DNA of 64,000 bases from Bacillota bacterium. Lineage in GTDB: Bacteria; Bacillota; Bacilli; Paenibacillales; UBA4045. The stretch lies in contig JAEZQY010000047.1 of assembly GCA_023441055.1 (NCBI GenBank), forward strand, positions 124,001 through 188,000. Reading direction: 5' to 3'. The position numbers and the translations under genes are program-made. Below are positions 33,930 through 42,380 of this stretch, piece by piece. Numbering within the stretch: position 1 is the stretch's first letter; each line of letters begins with the position of its first letter. The notes beneath the pieces were generated by a model. It saw nothing but the letters and a program-made list of their open reading frames with translations. It searched no databases and was not told the origin of the DNA.

Positions 33930-35686
33930 TAGCCCTCCTTCTTCTTGTTCGATGAGTAGTCGCGCTTACGCGGCTTGATCAGCGAGACATCCACATCCTC
34001 ATATTCGATCACCGGGCCATCCGGCGTATACTTCGCCTTCGTCGTCTTCAGGAATTCCTCATCATTACGTTCAGGGAATTCCGGCTTGTAATGCGCCCCG
34101 CGGCTCTCATTACGCTGCAGCGCGCCGATCGTCATGACACGGGCCAGCTCCATCATATTCCACAGCTGACGTGTGAAGGTAACACCCTGATTGCTCCAAC
34201 GCGCAGTGTCGGTCATATTGATCTTCTTAAAGCGCGCCATCAATTCCTGTATCTTATTGTCCGTCTCTTGAAGCTTCTTGTTGTAGCGGACAACCGTCAT
34301 ATTGTTGGTCATGACTTCGCCGAGTTCCTTATGCAGCACATAGGCATTCTCTGTGCCATCCATCTTCAAGAGACCCTCGTACAGATCGCTCTGCTTCTTC
34401 TGCTCCGCCTGGAACAGTTGATCGGGCAGATCGTCCACAGACTTGCTTAACCCCTTGATGTACTCGATCGCCTTAGGACCTGTTACCATCCCGCCGTAGA
34501 TCGCGGAGAGCAGCGAGTTCGCGCCGAGGCGGTTCGCGCCATGGTATTGATACTCACATTCGCCGCAAGCGAACAGACCTGGGATATTCGTCATCTGATT
34601 ATAATCCACCCACATGCCGCCCATCGAGTAATGGACAGCCGGGAAGATCTTCATCGGAATCTTGCGCGGGTCGTCGCCCATGAACTTCTCATAGATCTCG
34701 ATAATACCGCCGAGCTTAATATCCAGCTCCTTCGGATCCTTATGCGACAGATCGAGGTAGACCATATTCTCGCCGTTGATGCCGAGCTTCTGATCGACGC
34801 ACACCGAGAAGATCTCACGGGTCGCAATATCACGCGGAACAAGATTACCGTATGCCGGATACTTCTCCTCGAGGAAGTACCATGGCTTCCCATCCTTATA
34901 CGTCCAGATGCGTCCGCCCTCGCCGCGTGCCGACTCAGACATCAGGCGCAGCTTGTCATCCCCTGGAATCGCTGTCGGGTGAATTTGGATGAACTCGCCA
35001 TTGGCATAGTACACCCCTTGCTGGTACACGGCGCTGGCTGCCGTACCAGTATTAATAACCGAATTCGTAGTCTTGCCGAAAATAATCCCAGGTCCGCCAG
35101 TAGCCAGAATGACTGCGTCACTTCTGAACTCGCGAATCTCCATATTGCGCAGATCCTGTGCCGTGATTCCGCGACATACACCCTCGTCATCAAGCACGGC
35201 CGATAGGAACTCCCAATGCTCGTACTTCGTTACGAGCCCAGCAGCCTCATAGCGGCGCACCTGCTCGTCGAGCGCGTAGAGCAGCTGTTGACCGGTCGTC
35301 GCGCCAGCGAACGCTGTACGGTGGTACTGCGTGCCGCCGAAGCGACGGAAGTCCAGCAGGCCCTCAGGCGTACGGTTGAACATGACGCCCATCCGATCCA
35401 TGAGGTGAATGATGCCTGGCGCCGCATCACACATCGCCTTAACCGGCGGTTGATTCGCGAGGAAGTCGCCGCCGTAGATCGTATCGTCGAAGTGCTCCCA
35501 TGGGGAGTCGCCTTCCCCCTTCGTATTGACAGCGCCGTTAATCCCGCCTTGCGCGCAAACAGAGTGCGAGCGCTTGACTGGAACGAATGAGAACAGTTCA
35601 ACTTGCCCGCCTGCCTCAGCGACCTTGATCGTCGCCATTAATCCGGCGAGACCCCCGCCGACTATAATCGTCTTCATCTTAGCCAT
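33929..35686 (-). CDS. sdhA: Succinate dehydrogenase flavoprotein subunit
   Basis: 585 residues, as in Bacillus. It oxidises succinate to fumarate at a covalently bound FAD on the inner face of the membrane. The N-terminal FAD-binding GGGLAGLMA, the covalent-FAD region SVCAQGGINGA, and the active-site stretch HPTAIPG with RGEGGRIW are visible, with HYSMGGMWVD and CGECEYQYHGANRLGANSL further on. The start lies 8 bases inside sdhC. Confidence 0.96.
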   Translation of the reverse strand: MAKMKTIIVGGGLAGLMATIKVAEAGGQVELFSFVPVKRSHSVCAQGGINGAVNTKGEGDSPWEHFDDTIYGGDFLANQPPVKAMCDAAPGIIHLMDRMGVMFNRTPEGLLDFRRFGGTQYHRTAFAGATTGQQLLYALDEQVRRYEAAGLVTKYEHWEFLSAVLDDEGVCRGITAQDLRNMEIREFRSDAVILATGGPGIIFGKTTNSVINTGTAASAVYQQGVYYANGEFIQIHPTAIPGDDKLRLMSESARGEGGRIWTYKDGKPWYFLEEKYPAYGNLVPRDIATREIFSVCVDQKLGINGENMVYLDLSHKDPKELDIKLGGIIEIYEKFMGDDPRKIPMKIFPAVHYSMGGMWVDYNQMTNIPGLFACGECEYQYHGANRLGANSLLSAIYGGMVTGPKAIEYIKGLSKSVDDLPDQLFQAEQKKQSDLYEGLLKMDGTENAYVLHKELGEVMTNNMTVVRYNKKLQETDNKIQELMARFKKINMTDTARWSNQGVTFTRQLWNMMELARVMTIGALQRNESRGAHYKPEFPERNDEEFLKTTKAKYTPDGPVIEYEDVDVSLIKPRKRDYSSNKKKEG

Positions 35687-36332
35687 GTGCCTCTACCCCC
35701 TTGGTGAAGAAATCTGCGTCAACGAAGCCGAACATCGCCCAGATGGCCATACCGGCAAGCAGGAAGAACGCAACGGTCCATACATAAGAAGACACACGCT
35801 GCGCGCGCGGACCGATGGTAATTCCCCAGCTGACCAGGAAGGACCACATACCGTTCGTGAAGTGGAACGTTGCAGCTACAATACCGATGACATAAAGCGT
35901 GAAATTAATCGGATTGGATAGAATGTCATTCATCAGAATACCGAGCTCGGTAACATCCGTATTGCCTAGCGCAACCTGAACACGCGTCTCCCAGACATGC
36001 CACACGATAAAGATCAGCGTAGCCAGACCTGTAAACCGCTGCAGCATGAACATGTAGTTGCGATGATAGCCGTAGCTGCCTACATTGTTGCGTGATTGGA
36101 ACGCGATATACACGCCATACACGCCGTGGAATAAAATCGGCAGCCATATTCCGAAAATTTCTAATAGCAGTACGAACGGAAGCCCATGCAGGAACAGCAC
36201 AGCATCTATATATGCCTCGTTTCCCTTCGTAGACTCAAAATTCGTAATAAAATGCTCGATCAGAAAGAACCCGATCGGAATGACCCCAAGCAGTGAATGC
36301 AGCTTGCGGTTAATAAAAGACTTTCCTGCCAT
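35679..36332 (-). CDS. sdhC: Succinate dehydrogenase cytochrome b558 subunit
   Basis: 217 residues with five membrane segments, the Bacillus-type single large anchor binding two hemes. It passes electrons from SdhB to menaquinone. Conserved His residues are seen in LHSLLG, GFFLIEHF, YHRNYMFMLQR, VWHVWETR and FHFTNGMW. First gene of sdhCAB, with GGAGGAC upstream of ATG 36332. A LysR gene diverges from it. Confidence 0.93.
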   Translation of the reverse strand: MAGKSFINRKLHSLLGVIPIGFFLIEHFITNFESTKGNEAYIDAVLFLHGLPFVLLLEIFGIWLPILFHGVYGVYIAFQSRNNVGSYGYHRNYMFMLQRFTGLATLIFIVWHVWETRVQVALGNTDVTELGILMNDILSNPINFTLYVIGIVAATFHFTNGMWSFLVSWGITIGPRAQRVSSYVWTVAFFLLAGMAIWAMFGFVDADFFTKGVEAHG

Positions 36333-36384
36333 ACCCCTATGTCCTCCTTAGCGTGTTGTGTTGCTTTTAAGCATGCCCATTATG

Positions 36385-36407
36385 TGAATATGTTGTGACA
36401 TTATTCA
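36385..36407. promoter_or_regulatory. Candidate LysR operator between sdhC and the LysR gene
   Basis: TGAATA and TATTCA six-base arms separated by 11 bases, i.e. a T-N11-A-type palindrome, centred about 65 bases before sdhC. TATAAT boxes facing the LysR gene lie just to its right (36426, 36448). LysR proteins typically bind such sites in the shared spacer. Confidence 0.5.
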
Positions 36408-36494
36408 TATTACCGCTTACAAGCTTATAATGGAAGTGCGTATATATTATAATTCATTATGCAAGAAAGGTATATACAGATTAAGGAGCGATAA

Positions 36495-37391
36495 ATGATG
36501 TTCAATCGATTAGCCAATTATGCGATTATTGTCGAGCAGCGCAGTCTCAATCGAGCCTCCAAACTGCTCAATGTCTCACAGCCCGCGCTCTCGCGCCAAC
36601 TGCATGCGCTTGAGGACGAGATCGGGCTGCCGCTATTCAAGCGCGTAGGCAAGCGGCTGCATCTGACCGCAGCCGGACAGCTTCTGTACCAATTCTCGCA
36701 GGAGGAGCGATTGTTAGACCATAAATTCCAGCAGGAATTCGCCAAGTACAGCGCCTCCTACAAGAGCGCCTTCACGATCGGCGCCAGTCTGACAACGCTG
36801 CAATCCACCTTGCCTGACCTGATTGCACACTTCATGCACCATGAGCCGGAGACCGATATTACGGCAATCACCGGTAAGACACATGAGATCATTGGTCTCG
36901 TGAAGAATCGCAAGGTCGATGTAGGGTTGGTCGCCTCCATGACTGAGGATAGCACGCTGCAGGCTGTGCCGCTATTCGACGATCATCTCTGCCTGGTCGT
37001 CCCGAGCAAGCATCCGTTAACCTTGAAGGGCCCGCTTCAATTGCAAGACGTCAACGGGCTGTCGATGATACTCTTCTCCAAGGGGACCTGGTATCGGATT
37101 CTAACAGATGAATGGTTTGAGCGCTATCAGGTCAAGCCAGAGATCAAGATGGAGATCGATTCGTTCGAGGCGATTCTGCGGCTCGTCTCCACCTATCAGG
37201 CCGCTACGCTGCTGCCCAAGTCCTACCTGCGCCCCAGCCTGCTCGAGGACAATGCCCTGGCGCGGCTTGATCTTGCGGAGCTGCAGCGCACCACACGCAC
37301 CACCGCCCTAGTCACGCTAGCGGAAGCAGACGTGAACCCGGCTGCACAGCGCTTCGTCATGCAGGCCCGGCTTTATTTTAGCCAATTGTGA
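36495..37391 (+). CDS. LysR-family regulator divergent from sdhCAB
   Basis: 298 residues. The N-terminal helix-turn-helix reads SLNRASKLLNVSQPALSRQLHALE; the effector domain begins AFTIGASLTTLQSTLPDLIAHF, and VDVGLVASM is conserved. The position back to back with sdhCAB suggests control of succinate dehydrogenase, in the way CcpC controls citric-acid-cycle genes in Bacillus; I cannot tell from sequence whether it is CcpC. AAGGAG lies 7 bases before ATG 36495. Its 3' end overlaps the ktrB 3' end by 14 bases. Confidence 0.85.
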   Translation: MMFNRLANYAIIVEQRSLNRASKLLNVSQPALSRQLHALEDEIGLPLFKRVGKRLHLTAAGQLLYQFSQEERLLDHKFQQEFAKYSASYKSAFTIGASLTTLQSTLPDLIAHFMHHEPETDITAITGKTHEIIGLVKNRKVDVGLVASMTEDSTLQAVPLFDDHLCLVVPSKHPLTLKGPLQLQDVNGLSMILFSKGTWYRILTDEWFERYQVKPEIKMEIDSFEAILRLVSTYQAATLLPKSYLRPSLLEDNALARLDLAELQRTTRTTALVTLAEADVNPAAQRFVMQARLYFSQL

Positions 37392-38724
37392 TCTTGCCTT
37401 CAGGGTGTCGATACAGCTCCTTCTCGTTCTTCAAACCGAGCCCGTAGGTTAAGGTCAGCGGCCCTAGTCTGCCCGCGTACATCGTTAGGATGATCATAAT
37501 CTTGCCGATCCATGTGAGCTCAGGTGTGATGCCCATACTCAGTCCGACTGTCGCGAACGCCGACACCGTCTCGAACAGGATCTTAATAAATGGTTGATCC
37601 TCAGTTGTCGAGAGGACCATCGTCACGAAGATCACCAGCATGAGCGAGAACAACGTAATCGTGACCGCCTTCAGAATGCGCTCCTGCGGCAGCCGGTAGC
37701 GGAAGAGGACGATGTCTTGCCTGCCCCGCAGCATGGCGAACATCGCGCCGATCAGCACTGCGAACGTTGTGACCTTGATCCCGCCGCCCGTAGAGCCTGG
37801 AGCCGCGCCGATGAACATCAGAATGATTATGAAGAATGAGCTGGCTTGTCTGAGCTCGGCAATATCAATCGTGCTGATCCCGCCCGAACGTGTAGTGACG
37901 GACTGGAGGAAGGCGCTCCAGATCTTGGCCGTCCCATCGAGTGAGCCCAGCGTCCTCGTGTTCGTATATTCGAAGATGAAGATAATCAGCGCGCCGAAGA
38001 GTAGCAGGAATGCCGTAATGCTGAGCACAACCTTGGATTGGAGCGCGAGACCGCGCCGATTCCCCTTCCAATCCAGCAGATCACTGAGCACCACGAAGCC
38101 GAGGCCGCCTAGGATGATCAGGAGCATGGAGACCAGATTGATCAGCGGGGAGTCCACATAGGGGATGAAGCTCTTGAAGCCGCCCATGAGATCGAAGCCT
38201 GCATTGTTGAACAGCATGATCGAGTGGAATACGCTGTAATAAGCAGCCTGTCCGAGCGGCAGCTTGATCGACCAATAGAGGAAGAAGAGCAGAGCCCCTA
38301 TTCCCTCTATTATAATAGAATAGATAGCTACCTTGCGAATGAGCCGTACGATGCCTTCCATATTGCTCTGATTCATCGCCTCCTGCAGCACTAGTCGGTC
38401 GCGCAGAGAGATCCGCCTGCGGAGAACAAGTGCGAACAGCGTCGCCATCGTCATAAAGCCGAGTCCACCGACCTGTACGAGCAGCATGATCACAATCTCT
38501 CCGAACAACGACCAGTGCGTTCCGGTGTCCACAACAGCCAATCCAGTAACACAGACTGCTGAGGTAGACGTGAACAGCGCGTCGAGGAACGGCGTTGGTT
38601 CATGCGCAGCCGATGCAGCCGGCAGTGTCAGCAAGATGGCACCGAGTAATATGATGGCTGCGAAGCCAATGGTCAAGATCTGCGGCGGAGACGGTTGATA
38701 CCTGCGGAGCTTTATAGCCATCAT
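37378..38724 (-). CDS. KtrB/TrkH-type potassium (or sodium) uptake channel
   Basis: 448 residues with the four-fold M1-P-M2 layout. The first filter is TSTSAVCVTGLAVVDTG (near residue 52), the second FNNAGFDLMGG, the third TRSGGISTID, the fourth ETVSAFATVGLSMG. It conducts K+ when joined to a cytoplasmic ring of KtrA/KtrC, yet no KtrA-type gene is adjacent. It must use a ring encoded elsewhere or act alone. GGAAGGG lies 7 bases before ATG 38724. A 9-bp tandem repeat sits in its leader. It is convergent and overlapping with the LysR gene. Confidence 0.9.
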   Translation of the reverse strand: MMAIKLRRYQPSPPQILTIGFAAIILLGAILLTLPAASAAHEPTPFLDALFTSTSAVCVTGLAVVDTGTHWSLFGEIVIMLLVQVGGLGFMTMATLFALVLRRRISLRDRLVLQEAMNQSNMEGIVRLIRKVAIYSIIIEGIGALLFFLYWSIKLPLGQAAYYSVFHSIMLFNNAGFDLMGGFKSFIPYVDSPLINLVSMLLIILGGLGFVVLSDLLDWKGNRRGLALQSKVVLSITAFLLLFGALIIFIFEYTNTRTLGSLDGTAKIWSAFLQSVTTRSGGISTIDIAELRQASSFFIIILMFIGAAPGSTGGGIKVTTFAVLIGAMFAMLRGRQDIVLFRYRLPQERILKAVTITLFSLMLVIFVTMVLSTTEDQPFIKILFETVSAFATVGLSMGITPELTWIGKIMIILTMYAGRLGPLTLTYGLGLKNEKELYRHPEGKITIG

Positions 38725-38743
38725 ACGAATTCCCTTCCTCTTG

Positions 38744-38788
38744 TGAATACAGTGAATACAATGAATACATCGAATACATCGAATTACG
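38744..38788. repeat. Five tandem copies of a 9-bp unit in the ktrB leader
   Basis: Unit TGAATACAN, then CGAATACAT, repeated five times with few changes, 20 bases before the ktrB start on the minus strand. Slippage could change its copy number. Confidence 0.7.
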
Positions 38789-38888
38789 CTACGATCATCA
38801 TACTCGAATCGCAGCTCAATTCATAGATAATTGGAAATACTTGTGGTACAGTAAGTATCGAAAACAGTGTATGAAGAAGGAGCCGTCC

Positions 38889-40508
38889 ATGATTTCAAGC
38901 AAACATAAACAGAAGCTGGCTATTATCGCGATAATCAGTCTTGTTGTATTCATCTGGTTAAACTGGTTTCCCCCGGGCGACCTGGGTGATGAGCTGGCAC
39001 CGCCAGCAGATACCGGGCTTTATCGGAACGAAGCTGCCGCACCCGCGATCGACTTTCTGGAGGAGCAGGTAGGCAAGGGCGATTGGCAGACATTCACCTC
39101 CTTCAATCAATATGCGGACGCCATGGGCTACTTCACGAAGGAGAAGCTGACCGCCGCTTATGATGAGCATTGGTCGTCACTAGTTCCGTTTGACTACTAT
39201 CAGGTTGGGGCGCATCTGCAGGGCAAGCCGGACCGCTACCTTGTATTCGTCAAGTCAACTGACGGAGCGGTGTTCGGCTGGGAGGCCATTGAACAGAGCG
39301 CTGGGCTGCGGATTAATCCGGAGGATGCGCTGCGGCTGCTCGGGTATGAGCCTACGCAATTCAAGACAGAGGAATCTACGAGCGGTCTTGTCTATAACCA
39401 TGCTGTCCACATATCGGAAGCAGCCTTGCGGATAGAGGTTAAGCTGGATGGCGCTGCTGTGCTGTCAATCAAGCCAATCATCGCGCTGCCCGATGACTAT
39501 CTTAGCTGGAAGAACACGCAGGACCAGAAGGGCGCTCTTACGAGTGCGCTCAGTCTGCTATTGTGGTTCGGACTGGCCGTTGCCGCGATCGTCTATGCCG
39601 CTGTGTATCGCGCCGAGATGTCCTTCAGCAGAGGGATCTGGCTGTCATTAGCGTTCCTCATCCCCTACATCACTTACAATGTGAATATGTACCCTGCCAT
39701 GAAGCTAGAGGACGGTGCTGTGTTCCTCGTGCTCTTCTCGCAATTCCTGATTATGCTGCTGGCCATTACCGTCTATCTCTGTCTGGTGGCTGGTGACGGC
39801 TTATGGCGCAAGATGGGCTTCGAGCTGTGGACATCGCACCGGGCACCCGGCTTCAAGAATGACGTCATGCGTGCTGTCGGACTTGGCTATGTGTATTGTG
39901 TGATCATTATGGGTCTGCAATCCACGATCTTCTCGATTGGCGCTGAGCTGTTCGATGTGTGGTTCGGCTCGGATCCGATGATGTCCTCGAACAATCTGTT
40001 ATGGCCAGCGCTCTATCCCCTGCTCGCTTGGTCAGCGGCTATATCGGAGGAAGCCGTATACCGGATTTTCGCGATAGCATTCTTCACAGTGCTCATACGC
40101 CCGCTATGGCGATGGGTGGCCCGATGGACGAGTAGACCGATCTTCCTGCATCCGCTGTTCTATCTGGTGCCTGCGATTACGATTGCCAATGTGCTGTGGG
40201 CGCTCGGGCATACCGGCTACAGCATCTATCCCGTGTATACGCGCTTAGTAGAAGTCGCCATTCTCGGCTTCGTGTTCTCCTTTATCTTCTTGCGCTATGG
40301 ACTCATCGCTGCCATCTTCACCCACGCGACAATGGATCTGGTGATTATGGGCCTGGATATTATGTCCAGCGGTTCGCGCTATGTCGGTATCGGGCTGTTC
40401 TATATGTTCATGCCGCTGCTTGTCGGACTGCTCATCCGTTGGTATAGCAATCGGTGGGCAAGAAGAAGACCGCCTGCCATTACTGCGGACGGTCCGGTTT
40501 CTCCTTGA
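38889..40508 (+). CDS. CPBP-family intramembrane metalloprotease with extracytoplasmic domain
   Basis: 539 residues. A membrane segment at residues 9-24 is followed by a soluble region of about 200 residues of unknown fold, then some eight membrane segments. CPBP (CAAX protease/bacteriocin-processing) motifs: EEAVYR (E387, E388), WALGHTGYS with His, and FTHATMDL with His. In bacteria they process peptides, confer bacteriocin immunity or cut membrane proteins. The start is ATG 38889, with AAGGAG 6 bases upstream; longer frames have none. It diverges from ktrB and overlaps uvrC at the 3' end by 29 bases. Confidence 0.82.
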   Translation: MISSKHKQKLAIIAIISLVVFIWLNWFPPGDLGDELAPPADTGLYRNEAAAPAIDFLEEQVGKGDWQTFTSFNQYADAMGYFTKEKLTAAYDEHWSSLVPFDYYQVGAHLQGKPDRYLVFVKSTDGAVFGWEAIEQSAGLRINPEDALRLLGYEPTQFKTEESTSGLVYNHAVHISEAALRIEVKLDGAAVLSIKPIIALPDDYLSWKNTQDQKGALTSALSLLLWFGLAVAAIVYAAVYRAEMSFSRGIWLSLAFLIPYITYNVNMYPAMKLEDGAVFLVLFSQFLIMLLAITVYLCLVAGDGLWRKMGFELWTSHRAPGFKNDVMRAVGLGYVYCVIIMGLQSTIFSIGAELFDVWFGSDPMMSSNNLLWPALYPLLAWSAAISEEAVYRIFAIAFFTVLIRPLWRWVARWTSRPIFLHPLFYLVPAITIANVLWALGHTGYSIYPVYTRLVEVAILGFVFSFIFLRYGLIAAIFTHATMDLVIMGLDIMSSGSRYVGIGLFYMFMPLLVGLLIRWYSNRWARRRPPAITADGPVSP

Positions 40509-42285
40509 GGGAGGTTAGAATCACTTCTGCTAATTTAACGCCAATTCCCAGAGGCTTGAAATCATGGATTTCAGCCTCTTTTATTTTCTTGACGGAGCCG
40601 AAGTGCTCAATCAGCTGCTTCCTGCGCTTGGGCCCGATGCCTGGGATACTGTCCAATTGAGAGACGATCATTGACTTAGAGCGCAGCTCGCGATGGAAGG
40701 TGATCGCGAATCGATGCACCTCCTCCTGAATGCGTTGCAGCAGGTAGAATTCCTGGCTGTCTCTGGGCAGCGGCACCGACTCCGGCGGATCGCCTACCAG
40801 CAGCTCGGCTGTCCGATGCTTGTCATCCTTGGCAAGCCCGCATACCGGGATATATAGTCCTAATTCATTCTCAAGCACATCCATCGCAGCCCCGATCTGC
40901 CCCTTGCCGCCATCAATGACAATGAGATCGGGCAGCTCTAGATTCTCCTTAAGCGCGCGTTCATAACGTCTGCGAACAACTTCGCGCATCGATTCATAAT
41001 CATCAGGTCCGTCTACTGTACGTATCTTATACTTGCGATACTCGCTCTTCGCCGGCTTGCCATCGATGAATACGACCATGGCTGATACCGCGTTCGTACC
41101 CTGTATATTCGAATTATCGAAGGCTTCGATCCGTCTAGCCGATCGCAGCCCAAGCCATTCCGCCAAATTCTCGGCAGCCTTGACGCTGCGATCTGCATCC
41201 CGCTCGATCAGCTTGAACTTCTCCTCGAGCGCCAGGCGCGCGTTCTTCTCCGCTCCGGCCACCATCTCATGCTTAGCGCCGCGCTTCGGAATATGCACCT
41301 TTACCCCCAGCCAATCCTGAATCGCCTCTGCTTCCGCCTCCTTATCGATGCCTGGGAGCAGCACTTCCTTCGGCAGAGCTGGATTGTCACTGTAGAATTG
41401 CGAGACGTAGGTGAGGAAGTCATCCTGCTCGTCGCCATAGTACGGGAACATCGCGGCATGCCGCTCAATTAGCTTGCCCGCGCGCATATGGAGCACCTGC
41501 ACGCACATCCAACCCTTATCCACCGCATATCCGAAGATATCACGATCTGTCAAATCGCCAGTGACCATTGTCTGCTTCTCCATGACGATGTCAATATGCG
41601 CGATCAGGTCCCGATATTCCTTCGCTCGTTCGAATTCCAGTGATTCCGCTGCGGCCATCATCTTATCCGTCAGATCCCGCTTAATCTCTTCTTGACCGCC
41701 GCTTAGGAATCGGCTGATCTCGCCGACCATGCGTTCATACTCGTTGTCCGCGACCTCGAACTCACATGGTGCCACGCATTGACCGAGATGATAATAGAGG
41801 CACACCTTCTCCGGCAGCACCTTGCACTTGCGCAGCGGATATAGGCGATCCAGCAGCTTCTTCGTCTGCTGAGCAGCGAACGCGTTCGGATAGGGACCGA
41901 AGTACTTGCCCTTATCCTTCACGACGCGCCTCGTCACCTCAAGCCGCGGGTGACGCTCTGCGGTAATCTTGATATAGGGATAGGATTTATCATCACGCAG
42001 CTTCACATTGAACCTCGGCCGGTGCAGCTTGATCAGATTGCACTCGAGAATGAGGGATTCCATATTGCTCTTCACTGCGATATATTCGAAATCGTGAATT
42101 TCCGACACCAGCATCTGCGTCTTCGTGTCATGACTGCCCGAGAAGTAAGAGCGTACGCGATTCTTCAGCACCTTGGCCTTACCGACATAGATGATCTGCC
42201 CATCCTTGTCCTTCATCAGATAGCAGCCTGGCTCATCCGGCAGCAGCGCCAGCTTCTGCTTGATATGCGATTCACTATCACTCAC
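40480..42285 (-). CDS. uvrC: UvrABC system protein C
   Basis: 601 residues, normal length. It makes both cuts in nucleotide excision repair. The N-terminal GIY-YIG nuclease starts EPGCYLMKDKDGQIIYVGKA, a UvrB-binding UVR segment lies near 205-235, the RNase H-like nuclease domain has IEAFDNSNIQGT and VIDGGKGQ, and the C-terminal helix-hairpin-helix is SIPGIGPKRRKQL. The GTG start at 42285 has GGGGGTG 7 bases upstream. Its stop lies within the CPBP gene. Confidence 0.96.
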   Translation of the reverse strand: MSDSESHIKQKLALLPDEPGCYLMKDKDGQIIYVGKAKVLKNRVRSYFSGSHDTKTQMLVSEIHDFEYIAVKSNMESLILECNLIKLHRPRFNVKLRDDKSYPYIKITAERHPRLEVTRRVVKDKGKYFGPYPNAFAAQQTKKLLDRLYPLRKCKVLPEKVCLYYHLGQCVAPCEFEVADNEYERMVGEISRFLSGGQEEIKRDLTDKMMAAAESLEFERAKEYRDLIAHIDIVMEKQTMVTGDLTDRDIFGYAVDKGWMCVQVLHMRAGKLIERHAAMFPYYGDEQDDFLTYVSQFYSDNPALPKEVLLPGIDKEAEAEAIQDWLGVKVHIPKRGAKHEMVAGAEKNARLALEEKFKLIERDADRSVKAAENLAEWLGLRSARRIEAFDNSNIQGTNAVSAMVVFIDGKPAKSEYRKYKIRTVDGPDDYESMREVVRRRYERALKENLELPDLIVIDGGKGQIGAAMDVLENELGLYIPVCGLAKDDKHRTAELLVGDPPESVPLPRDSQEFYLLQRIQEEVHRFAITFHRELRSKSMIVSQLDSIPGIGPKRRKQLIEHFGSVKKIKEAEIHDFKPLGIGVKLAEVILTSLKEKPDRPQ

Positions 42286-42380
42286 ATCGCTTCACCCCCA
42301 ATACACCATTCATTATAACCCAAGAGGGCCCTTTAACTGAAGCGTTTAATTGTTGGGTTCAATTACCGAATAGCCCATCA

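Noticed and set aside
34541..35206. 221-codon frame antisense to sdhA
   Set aside because: Antisense shadow of a highly conserved gene; no start signals.
38725..38888. c-di-AMP (ydaO-type) riboswitch before ktrB
   Set aside because: The leader is too short and holds only the 9-bp repeats; no riboswitch core seen.
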